From Pseudomonas jinjuensis (GTDB lineage: Bacteria > Pseudomonadota > Gammaproteobacteria > Pseudomonadales > Pseudomonadaceae): 64,000 nucleotides of DNA. Positions 16,604 through 26,380 of this stretch are shown piece by piece. The notes beneath the pieces are model-generated. The model saw nothing but the letters and a program-made list of their open reading frames with translations. It did no database searches and was not told where the DNA came from. The translations under genes and the position numbers were made by a program. The stretch's first letter is position 1. The number at the start of each line of letters is the position of its first letter. Location: positions 62,001-126,000 of the forward strand of contig NZ_FNIJ01000004.1 in assembly GCF_900103845.1 (NCBI RefSeq), given 5' to 3'.

Positions 16604-19354
16604 TCATTCGCTGGAATACAGGAGGTTCACCGGGAAATTCCGCAGCACCTCGGCAATCGGCAGGCGGCCGTCCTCGTCCTGCACTTCCTCGCCGGCGAAG
16701 AGCCCGGCGAAGCGGCGCCCGGCCAGGGCGGCGGGCAGCAGCAGTTCGGTATCGCCCCAGCGCTGCGCCGGCACCTGGGGCAGCGGCTGGTCGCCGAGCA
16801 GGCCGGCGGCCAGGCGCGGCACCACCACCAGCAGGCTGCGGCCAGCGTGGCTGCGGGCGAAGGCCAGCAGGCGGCCGGCCTGTTCGCCGCGCAGTTGCAG
16901 CGGCTGGTAGTCGCCCTCGCGGAACAGCGCCGGATGCCGCTTGCGCAGCCCCAGCGCGCGGGCGATCAGCGCCTGCTTGATGCGCCCGTCGCGCCAGGCG
17001 GCGAGCAGCGCGGGCATTGGTTCTCCCTCCTGCAGGGCGCGGCTGCGGGCGGCGAAATCCGGCTGCCGGCGGTTGTCCGGGTCGACCAGGCTGAAGTCCC
17101 AGAAGTCGCAGCCCTGGTAGAGGTCCGGCACGCCGGGCACGCTGTAGCGCAGCAGGGCCTGGGCCAGGCTGTTGAGCGCACCGGCCGGCATCAGGCTGTT
17201 CGCCGCTTCGGCGAGGGCGCGGCGCAGCGGCAGGCCGGCAGCATCCAGCAGCAGGGCGTGGACGAAGGCGGCGCAGGCGTTCTCGTAGGGCTCGTCGGGC
17301 GCGCTCCAGTCGCTGCGCAGCCTGGCCTCGCGCAGGGCCTTGCGCTGCCATTGGGCGATGCGCTGGTGGAAGGCGTCGAGGCCCGGCGCATCGTCCGGCG
17401 CCAGGTCCATGGGCCAGGCGCCGAGCAGGCACTGGTAGAGGATCGCCTCGTCGCCGCCGCTCGGCGCGTGCTGGCCGTCGATCATCCGGCGCAGCGGCGC
17501 GGCCAGCTCCCGCCAGCTGTCCAGCGCCTCGGCGAACCAGCCGGCGCGCTCGCTGAGCACGGCGAGGCGCGCGCGGCTGTCCTCGCCGCGCTTGTGGTCG
17601 TGGGTGGCGCCGGCGAGGAGGGTGTCGGGGAAGCTGTCCCGGCGCTCGGCGCAGGCCTGGTGGAAGGCTTCCGCCGGGGCGCTGAAGCGCTGCGGATCGA
17701 AGCCCACCTCGTTGCGCGCCAGGGACACCGCCGAGCGGTAGAAGGCGGTGTCCTCCACCGCCTTGGCCGCCGCCGGCGAGGTGAGCTGCTGGAAGCGCGC
17801 GAGGATGCGCCAGCGCAGGCGCCGCAACTGGCCCGGCGGCAGGTCGCGCAGGGGCTCGCCGCCGAGCCAGCGGTCGAGCCAGTCCAGCACCCGCCGGTCC
17901 GCTTCGCCGAGATGCGCCTCCGCTTCCCGGCGCGCCTCGTCGAACCAGCGCCGGTCCTCGGCGGAACGCCCGAGGACGCCGGCATAGGTGCGGTACACCG
18001 GGAACGCCGCGATCAGCTGGAACAGCGCGCGGCGGATCGCGCCGAGCGGCAGGTCGCGGCTGAACACGTCGGCGCGGGCGATCTGCAGCAGACCCAGGGC
18101 GACGCTTTCCAGATCGCCGGCCAGGGAGGTCTGCAGGACCAGCTCGCGGGCCTCGCGGATTTCGTCGGCGAAGCGCTCGCTGCGTCCGCTGAGGCGCCGC
18201 CAGAGCCCGGCCAGCGGCAGCTCGCCGAGCGGGTCGTGCTGCAGCAGGGAAACCTGGTTCATGAACTCGTAGCCGGTGCTGCCATCCACCTGCCAGTCGC
18301 CGGCCAGCCGTTCGCCGGGGCCGAGGATCTTCTCCACGTGGATCGGCAGGTGGCGTCCGGCCAGCGCGTCGCAGCGGCGGCGCAGGCGCCGGCAGTAGTG
18401 GCGCGGATCGGCCAGGCCATCGATGTGGTCGATGCGCAGGCCGTCGATCAGCCCTTCGCCGATCAGGCGGAACAGGCAGCCGTGGCTGGCTTCGAACACG
18501 TCGCCGCGTTCGGCGCGCAGGCCGACCAGTTCGTTGATGTCGAAGAAGCGCCGCCAGTTGAGGTCGTCCGCCGCGGTGCGCCAGTTGGCCAGGCGGTAGT
18601 GCTGGATTTCCAGCAGCTGGTGCAGCGGCCACCAGTGCGCGCCCTCGGCCACCCGGTAGGGGCGCAGCACGGCGTCGAGGCGCGCCTCGTCGAGCAGCGC
18701 CGCCAGTTCCTCGCACAGCGCGGCGGCGGCCTCGCGGGCCTGGGGGTTGCCGGCCAGCTCGGCGAAGCGCTGGGCGAGGCGGCGCAGCTCGGCGTCCTCG
18801 CCGTGGTTCAGCAGCAGGTCGTAGCTGTCCGGGCAGAGCGGGAAGCGCAGCGCGCCGAGGCTGACGTGGAAGCGCCCGCGCCCGCGGTCGAAGTGCACGC
18901 CGATGGCGCCGCCGGCCAGCACCTCGCCATAGTCGTCGGGCAGGCAGGGCAGCAGCACCTGGTCGCGCAGCAGCGGGTCGGCGCTGTGCCAGTGGATGTC
19001 GAAGAAACTCGCGTAGGGACTGGCGCGGCCCCATTCCAGCACGTCCTGCCACCAGGGATTGGCCGCGCCGATGCCCATGTGGTTGGACACCAGGTCGACG
19101 ATCAGGCCCATGCCGCGCTCGCGCAGGCCGGCGACCAGGCGGCGCAGGGCGGGCTCGCCGCCGAGTTCCGGGTTGATCCGCGTCGGGTCGACCACGTCAT
19201 AGCCGTGGGATGAGCCCGGCTGCGCGGTGAGCAGCGGCGAGGCGTAGACATGGCTGACGCCGAGGGCGGTGAAATGGTCCAGCAGCGGCACGGCGTCGTC
19301 GAGCGTGAAGCCGGCATGGAACTGCAGGCGCAGGGTGGCGCGCAGCTCAGTCAT
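16604..19354 (-). CDS. treY: Maltooligosyl trehalose synthase
   Basis: 916 residues. It isomerises the reducing-end bond of maltooligosaccharides to a trehalose bond. GH13 features: LRLQFHAGFTLDDA start, nucleophile in DGLRIDHIDGLADP, acid in HVEKILGPGERL and the TreY-specific ATHDHKRGEDSRAR. I chose ATG 19354 (MTELRATL), which overlaps the malQ stop. The five-residue-longer start has no ribosome site. It acts with TreZ to release trehalose. Confidence 0.95.
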   Translation of the reverse strand: MTELRATLRLQFHAGFTLDDAVPLLDHFTALGVSHVYASPLLTAQPGSSHGYDVVDPTRINPELGGEPALRRLVAGLRERGMGLIVDLVSNHMGIGAANPWWQDVLEWGRASPYASFFDIHWHSADPLLRDQVLLPCLPDDYGEVLAGGAIGVHFDRGRGRFHVSLGALRFPLCPDSYDLLLNHGEDAELRRLAQRFAELAGNPQAREAAAALCEELAALLDEARLDAVLRPYRVAEGAHWWPLHQLLEIQHYRLANWRTAADDLNWRRFFDINELVGLRAERGDVFEASHGCLFRLIGEGLIDGLRIDHIDGLADPRHYCRRLRRRCDALAGRHLPIHVEKILGPGERLAGDWQVDGSTGYEFMNQVSLLQHDPLGELPLAGLWRRLSGRSERFADEIREARELVLQTSLAGDLESVALGLLQIARADVFSRDLPLGAIRRALFQLIAAFPVYRTYAGVLGRSAEDRRWFDEARREAEAHLGEADRRVLDWLDRWLGGEPLRDLPPGQLRRLRWRILARFQQLTSPAAAKAVEDTAFYRSAVSLARNEVGFDPQRFSAPAEAFHQACAERRDSFPDTLLAGATHDHKRGEDSRARLAVLSERAGWFAEALDSWRELAAPLRRMIDGQHAPSGGDEAILYQCLLGAWPMDLAPDDAPGLDAFHQRIAQWQRKALREARLRSDWSAPDEPYENACAAFVHALLLDAAGLPLRRALAEAANSLMPAGALNSLAQALLRYSVPGVPDLYQGCDFWDFSLVDPDNRRQPDFAARSRALQEGEPMPALLAAWRDGRIKQALIARALGLRKRHPALFREGDYQPLQLRGEQAGRLLAFARSHAGRSLLVVVPRLAAGLLGDQPLPQVPAQRWGDTELLLPAALAGRRFAGLFAGEEVQDEDGRLPIAEVLRNFPVNLLYSSE

Positions 19355-21395
19355 GCCGCGGCTCCGCATGGCGGCGGGCGGCGTCCAGGCGCTGCAGGCG
19401 GGCGGCGACTTCGGGGCTGTCGAGCATCTGCGCCGCCGGCGTCGGCCAGCGCCGCCGCCAGTTGGGGTGGGTGTCGCCGGGGCCCGGCAGGTTCGGCTGC
19501 TCGTCGCTGGCGAGGGCGTCTTCCAGCGGCAGCAGCACCAGCGGCGCCGGGGTCGCGCCGAGGAAGCCGGCGGCGGCCTCCACCGGCCCGTCGTGCTCGC
19601 CCTGGTAGCCGCGCAGCGCGGCCAGCAGGCCGTGGCGTTCCGCCTCGCGCAGGTGCCGCTCGCCGGCGGCGACTTCCGGCGCGTAGTGGTTGCTCAGCTC
19701 GCGCCATTCGATGTCGCGCCCGCGCAGCCAGCCTTCCAGCGGCGGCAGGTCATGGGTGGTGCTGGTGGCCAGGGCCTCGGCGGACCAGTGCTGCGGGGCG
19801 ATGAAATGCCCGCCGTGCTGCTCGAACAGCAGCACCCGGGTGCCGAGGATGCCGCGCCAGGCGAGGGTTTCGCGCAGGCCCTCGGGGATGGTGCCGAGGT
19901 CCTCGCCGATGATCAGCGCGCGGGCGCGGCTGGCCTCCAGGCAGATCAGGCGGAGCAGGTCGTGCATCGGGTATTCCAGGTAGGCGCCGGCCTCCGCCGA
20001 TGCGCCGCGCGGGATCAGCCACAGCCGGCGCAGGCCGATGGCATGGTCGATGCGCAGGCCGCCGACGTGCGCGAGATTGGCCCGCAGCATCTCGATGAAG
20101 CCGCGGAAGCCGTGGCGGCGCAGGCCGTCCGGGCTGAAGGCGGAAAGCCCCCAGCTCTGCCCGGAACGGTTGAGGATGTCCGGCGGCGCGCCGACGCTGA
20201 CGCCGCTGAGCAGTTCGTCCTGGCGCGACCAGGCCTGGCTGCCGGCCGGGTCGGCGCCCACCGCCAGGTCGGCGATCAGGCCGATGCCCATGCCGGCCTC
20301 GCGGCCGACCCGCTGCGCGCGGTGCAGGCTGCGCGCGGCCAGCCACTGGGCGAACAGCTGGTAGCCGATCTCGGCTTCCTCCGCGGCGATGAAACTCTGC
20401 ACCAGCGGGCTGTACGGCGTCTGGTACTCGGCCGGCCAGTTGCGCCAGTCCAGCCCGTCGCCGGCGGCGCGGCGGCGTTCCTGCAGGACCTGGAAGGCGC
20501 AGTGGTGCATCAGCGCCTCGCCACCCTGGACGCGGAACTGGGCGAAGTCCTGCTGCAGTTCTTCCGGGCCGTGGCGGAATTCCATGTGCAGCTGGCGCAG
20601 CAGGCGCTCGCGCACCACCGACACCGCCGGCCAGTCGATCAGCGCCAGGCTTTCCAGCCGGCGCATCTCTTCGGCCAGGCCGCAGCTGGCGATGGCCCGC
20701 TGCACCGCTGCGGCGCCGAACAGGTCTTCCGGCGCCGCGTGCAGCTCGTTGAAGAACAGCCGGCTGGACGGCGAATAGGGGCTGTAGGCCTGCCGCGCGG
20801 CGGCGAACATGGCGTGCAGCGGGCTGATCGCCAGCGCGTCGGCGCCGTGCCGGGCGGCGCTGCGCAGCAGGTCCTGCAGCGCGCCGAGGTCGCCGAGGCC
20901 GCCGTCGTGCTCGCGGCGCAGCGAGTAGACCTGCGCGGCGAGGCCCCAGACGCGCTGTCGGCCGCCGCACAGCTCGGCCACCGTAGGGCAGCGCGGCGGC
21001 GTCACCGCCAGCGCCAGCTGCGCATCGCCGATGCGCAGCTGGTGGTAGCCGCACTGCTGCTGCGGCGGCAGGCGGCCCTGGTCGTCGAGGCGGCCGTCAA
21101 TGCGGCTGCCGTCCTCCAGTTGCAGCTGGAACGGGCTGTCGCCGAGGAAGCGGTCGTCGAGGTCCAGCGGCGCACCGCGGTCGACGGTCAGCAGCGCCGG
21201 CGGCGCCGCCTGCCGATGGCGCACCTCGGCGAGGCTGCGGGCGATCTGTTCCGGGCTCTGCGCCGGGAAGCCGAGGGCTTCCAGCAGGGCGCGCTGCACC
21301 TCCGGGGAAACCCGTTGCGGCTGGTGGTCGGCGCTGGTCCAGTCGAGGTGTATGCCGACCGCCTGGGCCAGCGAAGCGAGGCAGGCATCTGTCAT
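19347..21395 (-). CDS. malQ: 4-alpha-glucanotransferase (amylomaltase)
   Basis: 682 residues. GH77 motifs: nucleophile D in GGLRIDHAIGL, acid/base E in IIGEDLGTIPEGLRE, and TTHDLPPLEGW. It rearranges alpha-1,4-glucans, and in this operon probably lengthens short maltodextrins for TreY. The start overlaps the treZ stop (ATGA) and the stop overlaps the treY start by 8 bp. Confidence 0.95.
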   Translation of the reverse strand: MTDACLASLAQAVGIHLDWTSADHQPQRVSPEVQRALLEALGFPAQSPEQIARSLAEVRHRQAAPPALLTVDRGAPLDLDDRFLGDSPFQLQLEDGSRIDGRLDDQGRLPPQQQCGYHQLRIGDAQLALAVTPPRCPTVAELCGGRQRVWGLAAQVYSLRREHDGGLGDLGALQDLLRSAARHGADALAISPLHAMFAAARQAYSPYSPSSRLFFNELHAAPEDLFGAAAVQRAIASCGLAEEMRRLESLALIDWPAVSVVRERLLRQLHMEFRHGPEELQQDFAQFRVQGGEALMHHCAFQVLQERRRAAGDGLDWRNWPAEYQTPYSPLVQSFIAAEEAEIGYQLFAQWLAARSLHRAQRVGREAGMGIGLIADLAVGADPAGSQAWSRQDELLSGVSVGAPPDILNRSGQSWGLSAFSPDGLRRHGFRGFIEMLRANLAHVGGLRIDHAIGLRRLWLIPRGASAEAGAYLEYPMHDLLRLICLEASRARALIIGEDLGTIPEGLRETLAWRGILGTRVLLFEQHGGHFIAPQHWSAEALATSTTHDLPPLEGWLRGRDIEWRELSNHYAPEVAAGERHLREAERHGLLAALRGYQGEHDGPVEAAAGFLGATPAPLVLLPLEDALASDEQPNLPGPGDTHPNWRRRWPTPAAQMLDSPEVAARLQRLDAARRHAEPRHD

Positions 21396-23140
21396 TGTGG
21401 AGACTCCATGCTGACGGCAATGCTCCCGGACGGCAGGCGGCCGGCGCGGTACTGCCCGACGTCCAGTCCTTCATGAAAGACCAGGGCGGCGCGGGCCGGT
21501 AGCGCTTTCACCGCGACCGCGGCCTCGCCCAGGTTGAAGTCGATGCGCAACCGGCTGCCATCGCCCAGGCGCCAGGCCGCGCTGATCGCGCCGTCGCCCA
21601 GCACCTCCGCGCCGAGGGCGCGGCTGCCCGGCAGGCGCGGGACTATCTGCCCGTGGCGCAGCGCCAGCAGGCGCCGGTAGTGCGCTCGCCAGCCGGCGTC
21701 GCCCTGCGCGGACATGGGCCGCGAGGCGGCGAAGGTTTCCTCGGCGTTGGGATCGGCAATCCGCTGCAGCGCATCGGCGTCGGCGAAGCGGCCGAATTCG
21801 CGGAACTCCGCGCGCCGGCCTTCGCGCACCGCGTCGGCCAGGTCGCCGTGGAAGTCGGTGAAGTAGAGGAACGGCCGGCGCTCGCCCCAGTCCTCGCCCA
21901 TGAACAGCAGCGGGATCATCGGGCAGAGCAGCTGCAGGGCGACGCAGATGCGCAGCGGTTCGGGCCGCACCAGGGAGATCAGGCGTTCGCCGAAGGCGCG
22001 GTTGCCGACCTGGTCGTGGTTCTGCAGGAAGCTGACGAAGGCCGTCGGCGGCAGCCCGGCGCTGGGTTCGCCGCGCGGCTGGCCGCGCCGGTCGGGCTCG
22101 CCCTGGTAGGCGAAGCCCTCGCCGAGGCAGCGCGCCAGGTGCCGGGTCGGCTGCTCGGCGAAGTCGGCGTAGTAGCCTTCGCGCTCGCCGGTGAGCAGGG
22201 CGTGCAGGGCGTTGTGCAGGTCGTCGTTCCACTGCGCGTCGAAGCCCTCGCGCAGCAGACTGGCCTGGTTGTCCTCGTTCTCCAGCACCAGGTGCACGTG
22301 GCGGCCGTCGACCGATTCGCGCACCCGCGCGGCCAGTTCGACGAGGAAGTCCTTCTCGCCGATGGCATGCACCGCGTCCAGGCGCAGGCCGTCGACCCGG
22401 TAGTCGTTGAGCCACATCAGCGCGTTGTCGATGAAGAAGTCGCGCACCTCGCGGCGGCGGAAATCGATGGCGTTGCCCCAGGGCGTGTGCAGGTCGTCGC
22501 GGAAGAAGGCGCCGGCGTAGTGGCCGAGGTAGTTATCCTGCGGGCCGAAGTGGTTGTAGACGACGTCGACGAAGACCATCAGGCCGAGGCCGTGGGCGCG
22601 GTCGATCAGGTGCTTGAGGGCGTCCGGGCTGCCGTAGACGCTGGCCGGGGCGAACGGCAGCACGCCGTCGTAGCCCCAGTTGCGGCGGCCGGGGAAGGCG
22701 CCCAGCGGCATCAGCTCGACGGCGGTGACGCCCAGTTCGGCCAGCGCGGGGAGGAAGGCTTCCAGCGCGGCGAAGCCGTCGAACAGGCCGACGTGCAGCT
22801 CGTAGAGCACCGTCTCGTGCCAGGGCCGGCCGCGCCAGTTTTCGACCTGCCAGCGGTAGGCGGCATGGTCGAGCACCAGGCTGGCATCCTGCACGCCGCC
22901 GGCCTGGGCGCGGGCCGCCGGGTCGGCCACGCGCAGGCGGTCGTCGATGAGGAAGCGGTAGGCGGCGCCGTCGCCACAGGCATGTTCGCCGACGAACCAG
23001 CCGTCGCCGTCGGGGCGCAGGTCGAGCAGTTCGCCGTCGGCCAGTTCCAGCCGGACCGTCGCGGCATCCGGCGCCCACAGCGCGAAGCGCGTGCCGCCGC
23101 CTGGCAGCGGCTGCGCTCCGGCCTGGCGCCAGGCGGTCAT
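21392..23140 (-). CDS. treZ: Maltooligosyl trehalose trehalohydrolase
   Basis: 582 residues. It cuts trehalose from the TreY product. CBM48 N-terminus (GGGTRFALWAPDAATVRLEL) and GH13 core: nucleophile in DGLRLDAVHAIG, acid in HLVLENEDNQ and FLQNHDQVGNRA. ATG 23140 overlaps the glgA stop by 4 bp; a longer open frame upstream is only a shadow of glgA. Confidence 0.95.
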   Translation of the reverse strand: MTAWRQAGAQPLPGGGTRFALWAPDAATVRLELADGELLDLRPDGDGWFVGEHACGDGAAYRFLIDDRLRVADPAARAQAGGVQDASLVLDHAAYRWQVENWRGRPWHETVLYELHVGLFDGFAALEAFLPALAELGVTAVELMPLGAFPGRRNWGYDGVLPFAPASVYGSPDALKHLIDRAHGLGLMVFVDVVYNHFGPQDNYLGHYAGAFFRDDLHTPWGNAIDFRRREVRDFFIDNALMWLNDYRVDGLRLDAVHAIGEKDFLVELAARVRESVDGRHVHLVLENEDNQASLLREGFDAQWNDDLHNALHALLTGEREGYYADFAEQPTRHLARCLGEGFAYQGEPDRRGQPRGEPSAGLPPTAFVSFLQNHDQVGNRAFGERLISLVRPEPLRICVALQLLCPMIPLLFMGEDWGERRPFLYFTDFHGDLADAVREGRRAEFREFGRFADADALQRIADPNAEETFAASRPMSAQGDAGWRAHYRRLLALRHGQIVPRLPGSRALGAEVLGDGAISAAWRLGDGSRLRIDFNLGEAAVAVKALPARAALVFHEGLDVGQYRAGRLPSGSIAVSMESPQ

Positions 23141-24681
23141 CGCGCCATGGCGCCGGCGTGGCGGGCGGCGCGCCGCAGCAGGTTCGAGTACAGGTGCGCG
23201 TAGGGCTCCACCGACTGGTCCCACTGCTGCGGCGCCTCCATGGCCTTGCAGCGCATGGCGTTGAGCAGCTCGGGATGGCGGTAGATGTTCAGCGCGCGGC
23301 GCACCGCGTCGAAGTAGCTGGCCGGGTTTTCCTCGCGGAACAGGAAGCCGGTCACGCCGTCCTCGATGGTGTCGGCCAGGCCGCCGGTGCTGCGCGCGAT
23401 GGGCAGCGAGCCGAAGCACTGCGCGTACATCTGGCTCAGGCCGCAGGGCTCGTAGCGCGACGGCATGAGCAGGAAGTCGCTGCCGGCGAACATGCGCCGC
23501 GCCTCGGTCTCGCAGAAGCCGACGTGCACGCCGACGCGGCCCTTGTGGCGGCTGCCGAGTTCCAGCATGGCGTCTTCCAGTTCCGGCTCGCCGCGGCCGA
23601 TCACCACCAGCCGGCCGCCGGCGTCGACGATGTCGTCGGTGATGGCCAGGGTCAGGTCGACGCCTTTCTGCTGCACCAGGCGCGACACCACGGCGAACAG
23701 CGGGCCGGTGCCGGGGCACAGGCCGAAGCGCTGTTCCACGTAGTCGGCGTTGGCGCGCTTGCCGGCCATGCGCCGCGTATCGAAGCCCTCGACCAGGTGC
23801 GGATCGGCGTTCGGCTGCCAGCTGCCGTCGATGCCGTTGGTGATGCCGCTGAGCTGGCCGCGGTCGCGGCGGTAGGCGAGGATGCCCTGCATGCCGCAGC
23901 CGAATTCCTCGGTGGTGATCTCGCGGGCGTAGGTCTCGCTCACCGTGGTGATGTGGCTGGCGTGGGCGATGCCGGCCTTGAGGAAGGACAGCCTGCCGTA
24001 GAACTCGGCGCTTTCCGGCAGCGCGGCTTCGTCCGGCAGGCCCAGCTCGGCGCGGCAGGCCAGCGGGTAGCAGCCCTGGTAGGCGAGGTTGTGGATGGTC
24101 AGGATGCTCGGCGTCGCCTGGCCGCGCCAGGCCATGTAGGCCGGGGCGAGGGCGCTGGGCCAGTCGTTGACGTGCAGCAGGTCCGGGCACCAGCCCAGCT
24201 CGCCGAAACCGGCGGCGAGGTCGGCGGCGGCCAGGCTGAGGCGGGCGAAGCGGATGTGGTTGTCCGCCCAGTCGCCGCCGTGCAGGTCGCCGTAGGGCGT
24301 GCCGGGGCGGTCATAGAGTTCCGGGCAGATCAGCACGTACACCGGCAGGCCGTCGTCGAGGACGATCTCGCCGATCTCGCAGCCGGGAATCGCGGCCAGG
24401 CCGGGCAGGCGGCCGATCACCCGGCAGTCGCGGCCGCAGTCGAGGACCTGGCGGTAGCCGGGAATCAGCACGCGGATGTCGTGGTGCTGCATGAGCGCAC
24501 GGGGCAGGGCGGCGGAGACGTCGCCCAGTCCGCCGGCCTTGATGAAATCGGTGAACTCCGGCGTGACGAACAGTATCTTGCTGCGCTGCTGCGGAGGCAG
24601 CCCTTCCACGGGATGGAGAAAGGGCGGAAGGCCCTGGGAACGGGTGTCTTGCAGTCTTGCGCTAGCCGACAGGTTGCCCAT
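23137..24681 (-). CDS. glgA: Glycogen synthase (GT5)
   Basis: 514 residues. It adds ADP-glucose to the glucan chain. GT5 features: VTPEFTDFIKAGGLGDV (the K-x-GGL donor site), VSRLVQQKGVDL, and the retaining-enzyme segment PSRYEPCGLSQMYAQ with STGGLADTI. I chose ATG 24681 because GAGGAG lies six bases before it; ATG 24687 would touch that motif. It is the first gene of the coupled series glgA-treZ-malQ-treY-DUF2934-glgX. Confidence 0.95.
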   Translation of the reverse strand: MGNLSASARLQDTRSQGLPPFLHPVEGLPPQQRSKILFVTPEFTDFIKAGGLGDVSAALPRALMQHHDIRVLIPGYRQVLDCGRDCRVIGRLPGLAAIPGCEIGEIVLDDGLPVYVLICPELYDRPGTPYGDLHGGDWADNHIRFARLSLAAADLAAGFGELGWCPDLLHVNDWPSALAPAYMAWRGQATPSILTIHNLAYQGCYPLACRAELGLPDEAALPESAEFYGRLSFLKAGIAHASHITTVSETYAREITTEEFGCGMQGILAYRRDRGQLSGITNGIDGSWQPNADPHLVEGFDTRRMAGKRANADYVEQRFGLCPGTGPLFAVVSRLVQQKGVDLTLAITDDIVDAGGRLVVIGRGEPELEDAMLELGSRHKGRVGVHVGFCETEARRMFAGSDFLLMPSRYEPCGLSQMYAQCFGSLPIARSTGGLADTIEDGVTGFLFREENPASYFDAVRRALNIYRHPELLNAMRCKAMEAPQQWDQSVEPYAHLYSNLLRRAARHAGAMAR

Positions 24682-25270
24682 GTGCATCTCCTCTGTGTAC
24701 TTCCGGTCCCGGCATTTCCTGCCGGACCTTAGGTGTTCTGTGCCGCTTCCGGTCGTTCCTTGTGGAGGAAGACCGTGCGCAGGCGGTGAGGTTTGGTTTT
24801 TCTTCCCGGCTGCCTGAGGAGCAGCCGGTGAAAGGTGGCGCCGGGTCGCTGGCAACGGCTGAAGCAAATGCCCCGCCATGTCATGGGATGGGAATGACCG
24901 ATCGTCGGCGGATGCACGGAGCCGGGATCGTGGGCCGGTTTCCCTGTCAGCGGCCTGGACAGCAGAGAAAAAAGCTTGCATCTCCCGTACCAGTTCGTGG
25001 GAAATCTCAAGTCATTGAAAACCCTGAAAATGACAGTTCGATGATGGCGGTTCGCGACGAGCGATCTGCACGATCGACGGCTATCCGTCGGGCATTCTGC
25101 AGGCGTCCCCGGCGGCGCCGGTGCAACGTCAGCGAGGCCGTCGCGACAGCGTTTCCGCCGCCGGCGGCTTCGTCGATCCCGTAGAACTCCTGCCCGGCAC
25201 GCGAGTCGAGTGTTGAGTGCCACACACCAGTGCAGCAGTGGTGCGTCCCTGGGCAAAAGGAGGGCATGGC
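24682..25270. other. 589 bp divergent gap between glgA and the DUF3182 gene
   Basis: No gene or REP is visible. The middle (about 24960-25040) is relatively AT-rich (GAGAAAAAAGCTTGCAT, CATTGAAAACCCTGAAAATG) and is the likely place for the divergent promoters. The length is unusual for this window and could hide a small RNA, but I see no terminator-like hairpin to support one. Confidence 0.5.
25184..25210 (+). promoter_or_regulatory. Possible AlgU (sigma-E type) promoter
   Basis: GAACTC, 16 bases, TCGAG, compared with the AlgU consensus GAACTT-N16/17-TCTGA: five of six and three of five matches. It lies 60 bp before ATG 25271. Stress control of this cluster would fit, but the match is weak. 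Confidence 0.28.
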
Positions 25271-26380
25271 ATGATCGATGCCACGAACGACCGGCTGGTG
25301 GTCGCCTGGTCGATGAACGACGACGCCGCGCCGGACGAGGTGCGCAGCAACCTGGCCCTGGCCGCCTGGCTGGCCGAAGTGCAGGGCCTGGAGTTCGGCG
25401 GCGCCTACGATCCGCTCGCGCATGCGTCGCGGCGGCTCTACTGGGTGCCGACGCAGACCCTGGTGGGGCCGGCGATGCTCAAGCGGACCGGCGTGCACGG
25501 CCCGCTGGACCTGTTCGGCGGCTACGTCGAGCACGCCTTCATCGCCAGCAAGGCCATCGCCCATCCGCTGGTGCAGCGGCCCTCCGCCGTGCCCAAGGGC
25601 TGGAACGCGACCTTCGCCGAGCGGGTGCGCGACGTGGTGCTCGATGGCTGCACGGTGTTCCGCCGTTCCGACGCCATGCGCGCCGGCAGCGCCCGGCTGG
25701 CCGAGGGGCCGCTGCGGCTGAAGCCGGTCGGCGCCTGCGGCGGCCACGGCCAGCGGGTGGCGAAGGATGCCGACGAGCTGGCCGAGGCGCTGGACGGCTA
25801 CGACGACGTGCTGCTGGAGGAGGGCCTGGTGCTGGAGCAGGACCTCGCCGAGGTCGACACCCACAGCGTCGGCCAGGTGCTGATCAACGGCTTCCTGATG
25901 AGCTACCACGGCCACCAGAGCCAAGCCAGCCAGGCCAGCGGCGAATCGGTGTACGGCGGTTCCGACCTGCTGCTGGTGCGTGGCGACTTCGACAGCCTGC
26001 TGGCCCTCGACCTGGCCGCCGAGGTGCGCCTGGCCATCGAGCAGGCGCGCATCTTCGACGTGGCCGCGCACCAGCAATTCCCGCGCTTCTTCGCCTCGCG
26101 GCGCAACTACGACATCGCCCGCGGCATCGACCACCGCGGCCGCCGGCGCAGCGGGGTGCTGGAGCAGTCGTGGCGCATCGGCGGCGCGTCGAGCGCGGAG
26201 ATCGCCGCGCTGGAAGCCTTCGTCGCCGACCCCGGATTGCACGCGGTGCGCGCCTCGTCCTTCGAGACGCGGCAGGACAAGACCCTGCCGCCCGGCGCCC
26301 GGGAGATCTACCGCGGCAGCGACGCGGCGGGCGGATTCCTTCTCAAGTACGCCATGGTGGAGACCCATGTCAGCGACTAG
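25271..26380 (+). CDS. DUF3182 protein, ATP-grasp-like
   Basis: 369 residues. It resembles the Pseudomonas DUF3182 family next to glgA (PA2166 region). The middle part (LKPVGACGGHGQRVAKDADE, then LLEEGLVLEQDLAEVDTHSVG) looks like an ATP-grasp nucleotide-binding core. AAGGAGG precedes ATG 25271 by seven bases. The 3' end overlaps the next gene by 14 bp. The reaction is unknown. Confidence 0.8.
   Translation: MIDATNDRLVVAWSMNDDAAPDEVRSNLALAAWLAEVQGLEFGGAYDPLAHASRRLYWVPTQTLVGPAMLKRTGVHGPLDLFGGYVEHAFIASKAIAHPLVQRPSAVPKGWNATFAERVRDVVLDGCTVFRRSDAMRAGSARLAEGPLRLKPVGACGGHGQRVAKDADELAEALDGYDDVLLEEGLVLEQDLAEVDTHSVGQVLINGFLMSYHGHQSQASQASGESVYGGSDLLLVRGDFDSLLALDLAAEVRLAIEQARIFDVAAHQQFPRFFASRRNYDIARGIDHRGRRRSGVLEQSWRIGGASSAEIAALEAFVADPGLHAVRASSFETRQDKTLPPGAREIYRGSDAAGGFLLKYAMVETHVSD

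Noticed and set aside
13866-23203. Very long open frames antisense to glgX, treY, malQ and treZ
   Set aside because: They are Ala/Arg/Gly/Val-rich products of third-position GC bias and lack ribosome sites. The sense strand codes for clear enzymes.
24682-25270. Small RNA gene in the long glgA/DUF3182 gap
   Set aside because: No hairpin with a T-run and no known RNA motif found by eye; length alone is not enough.
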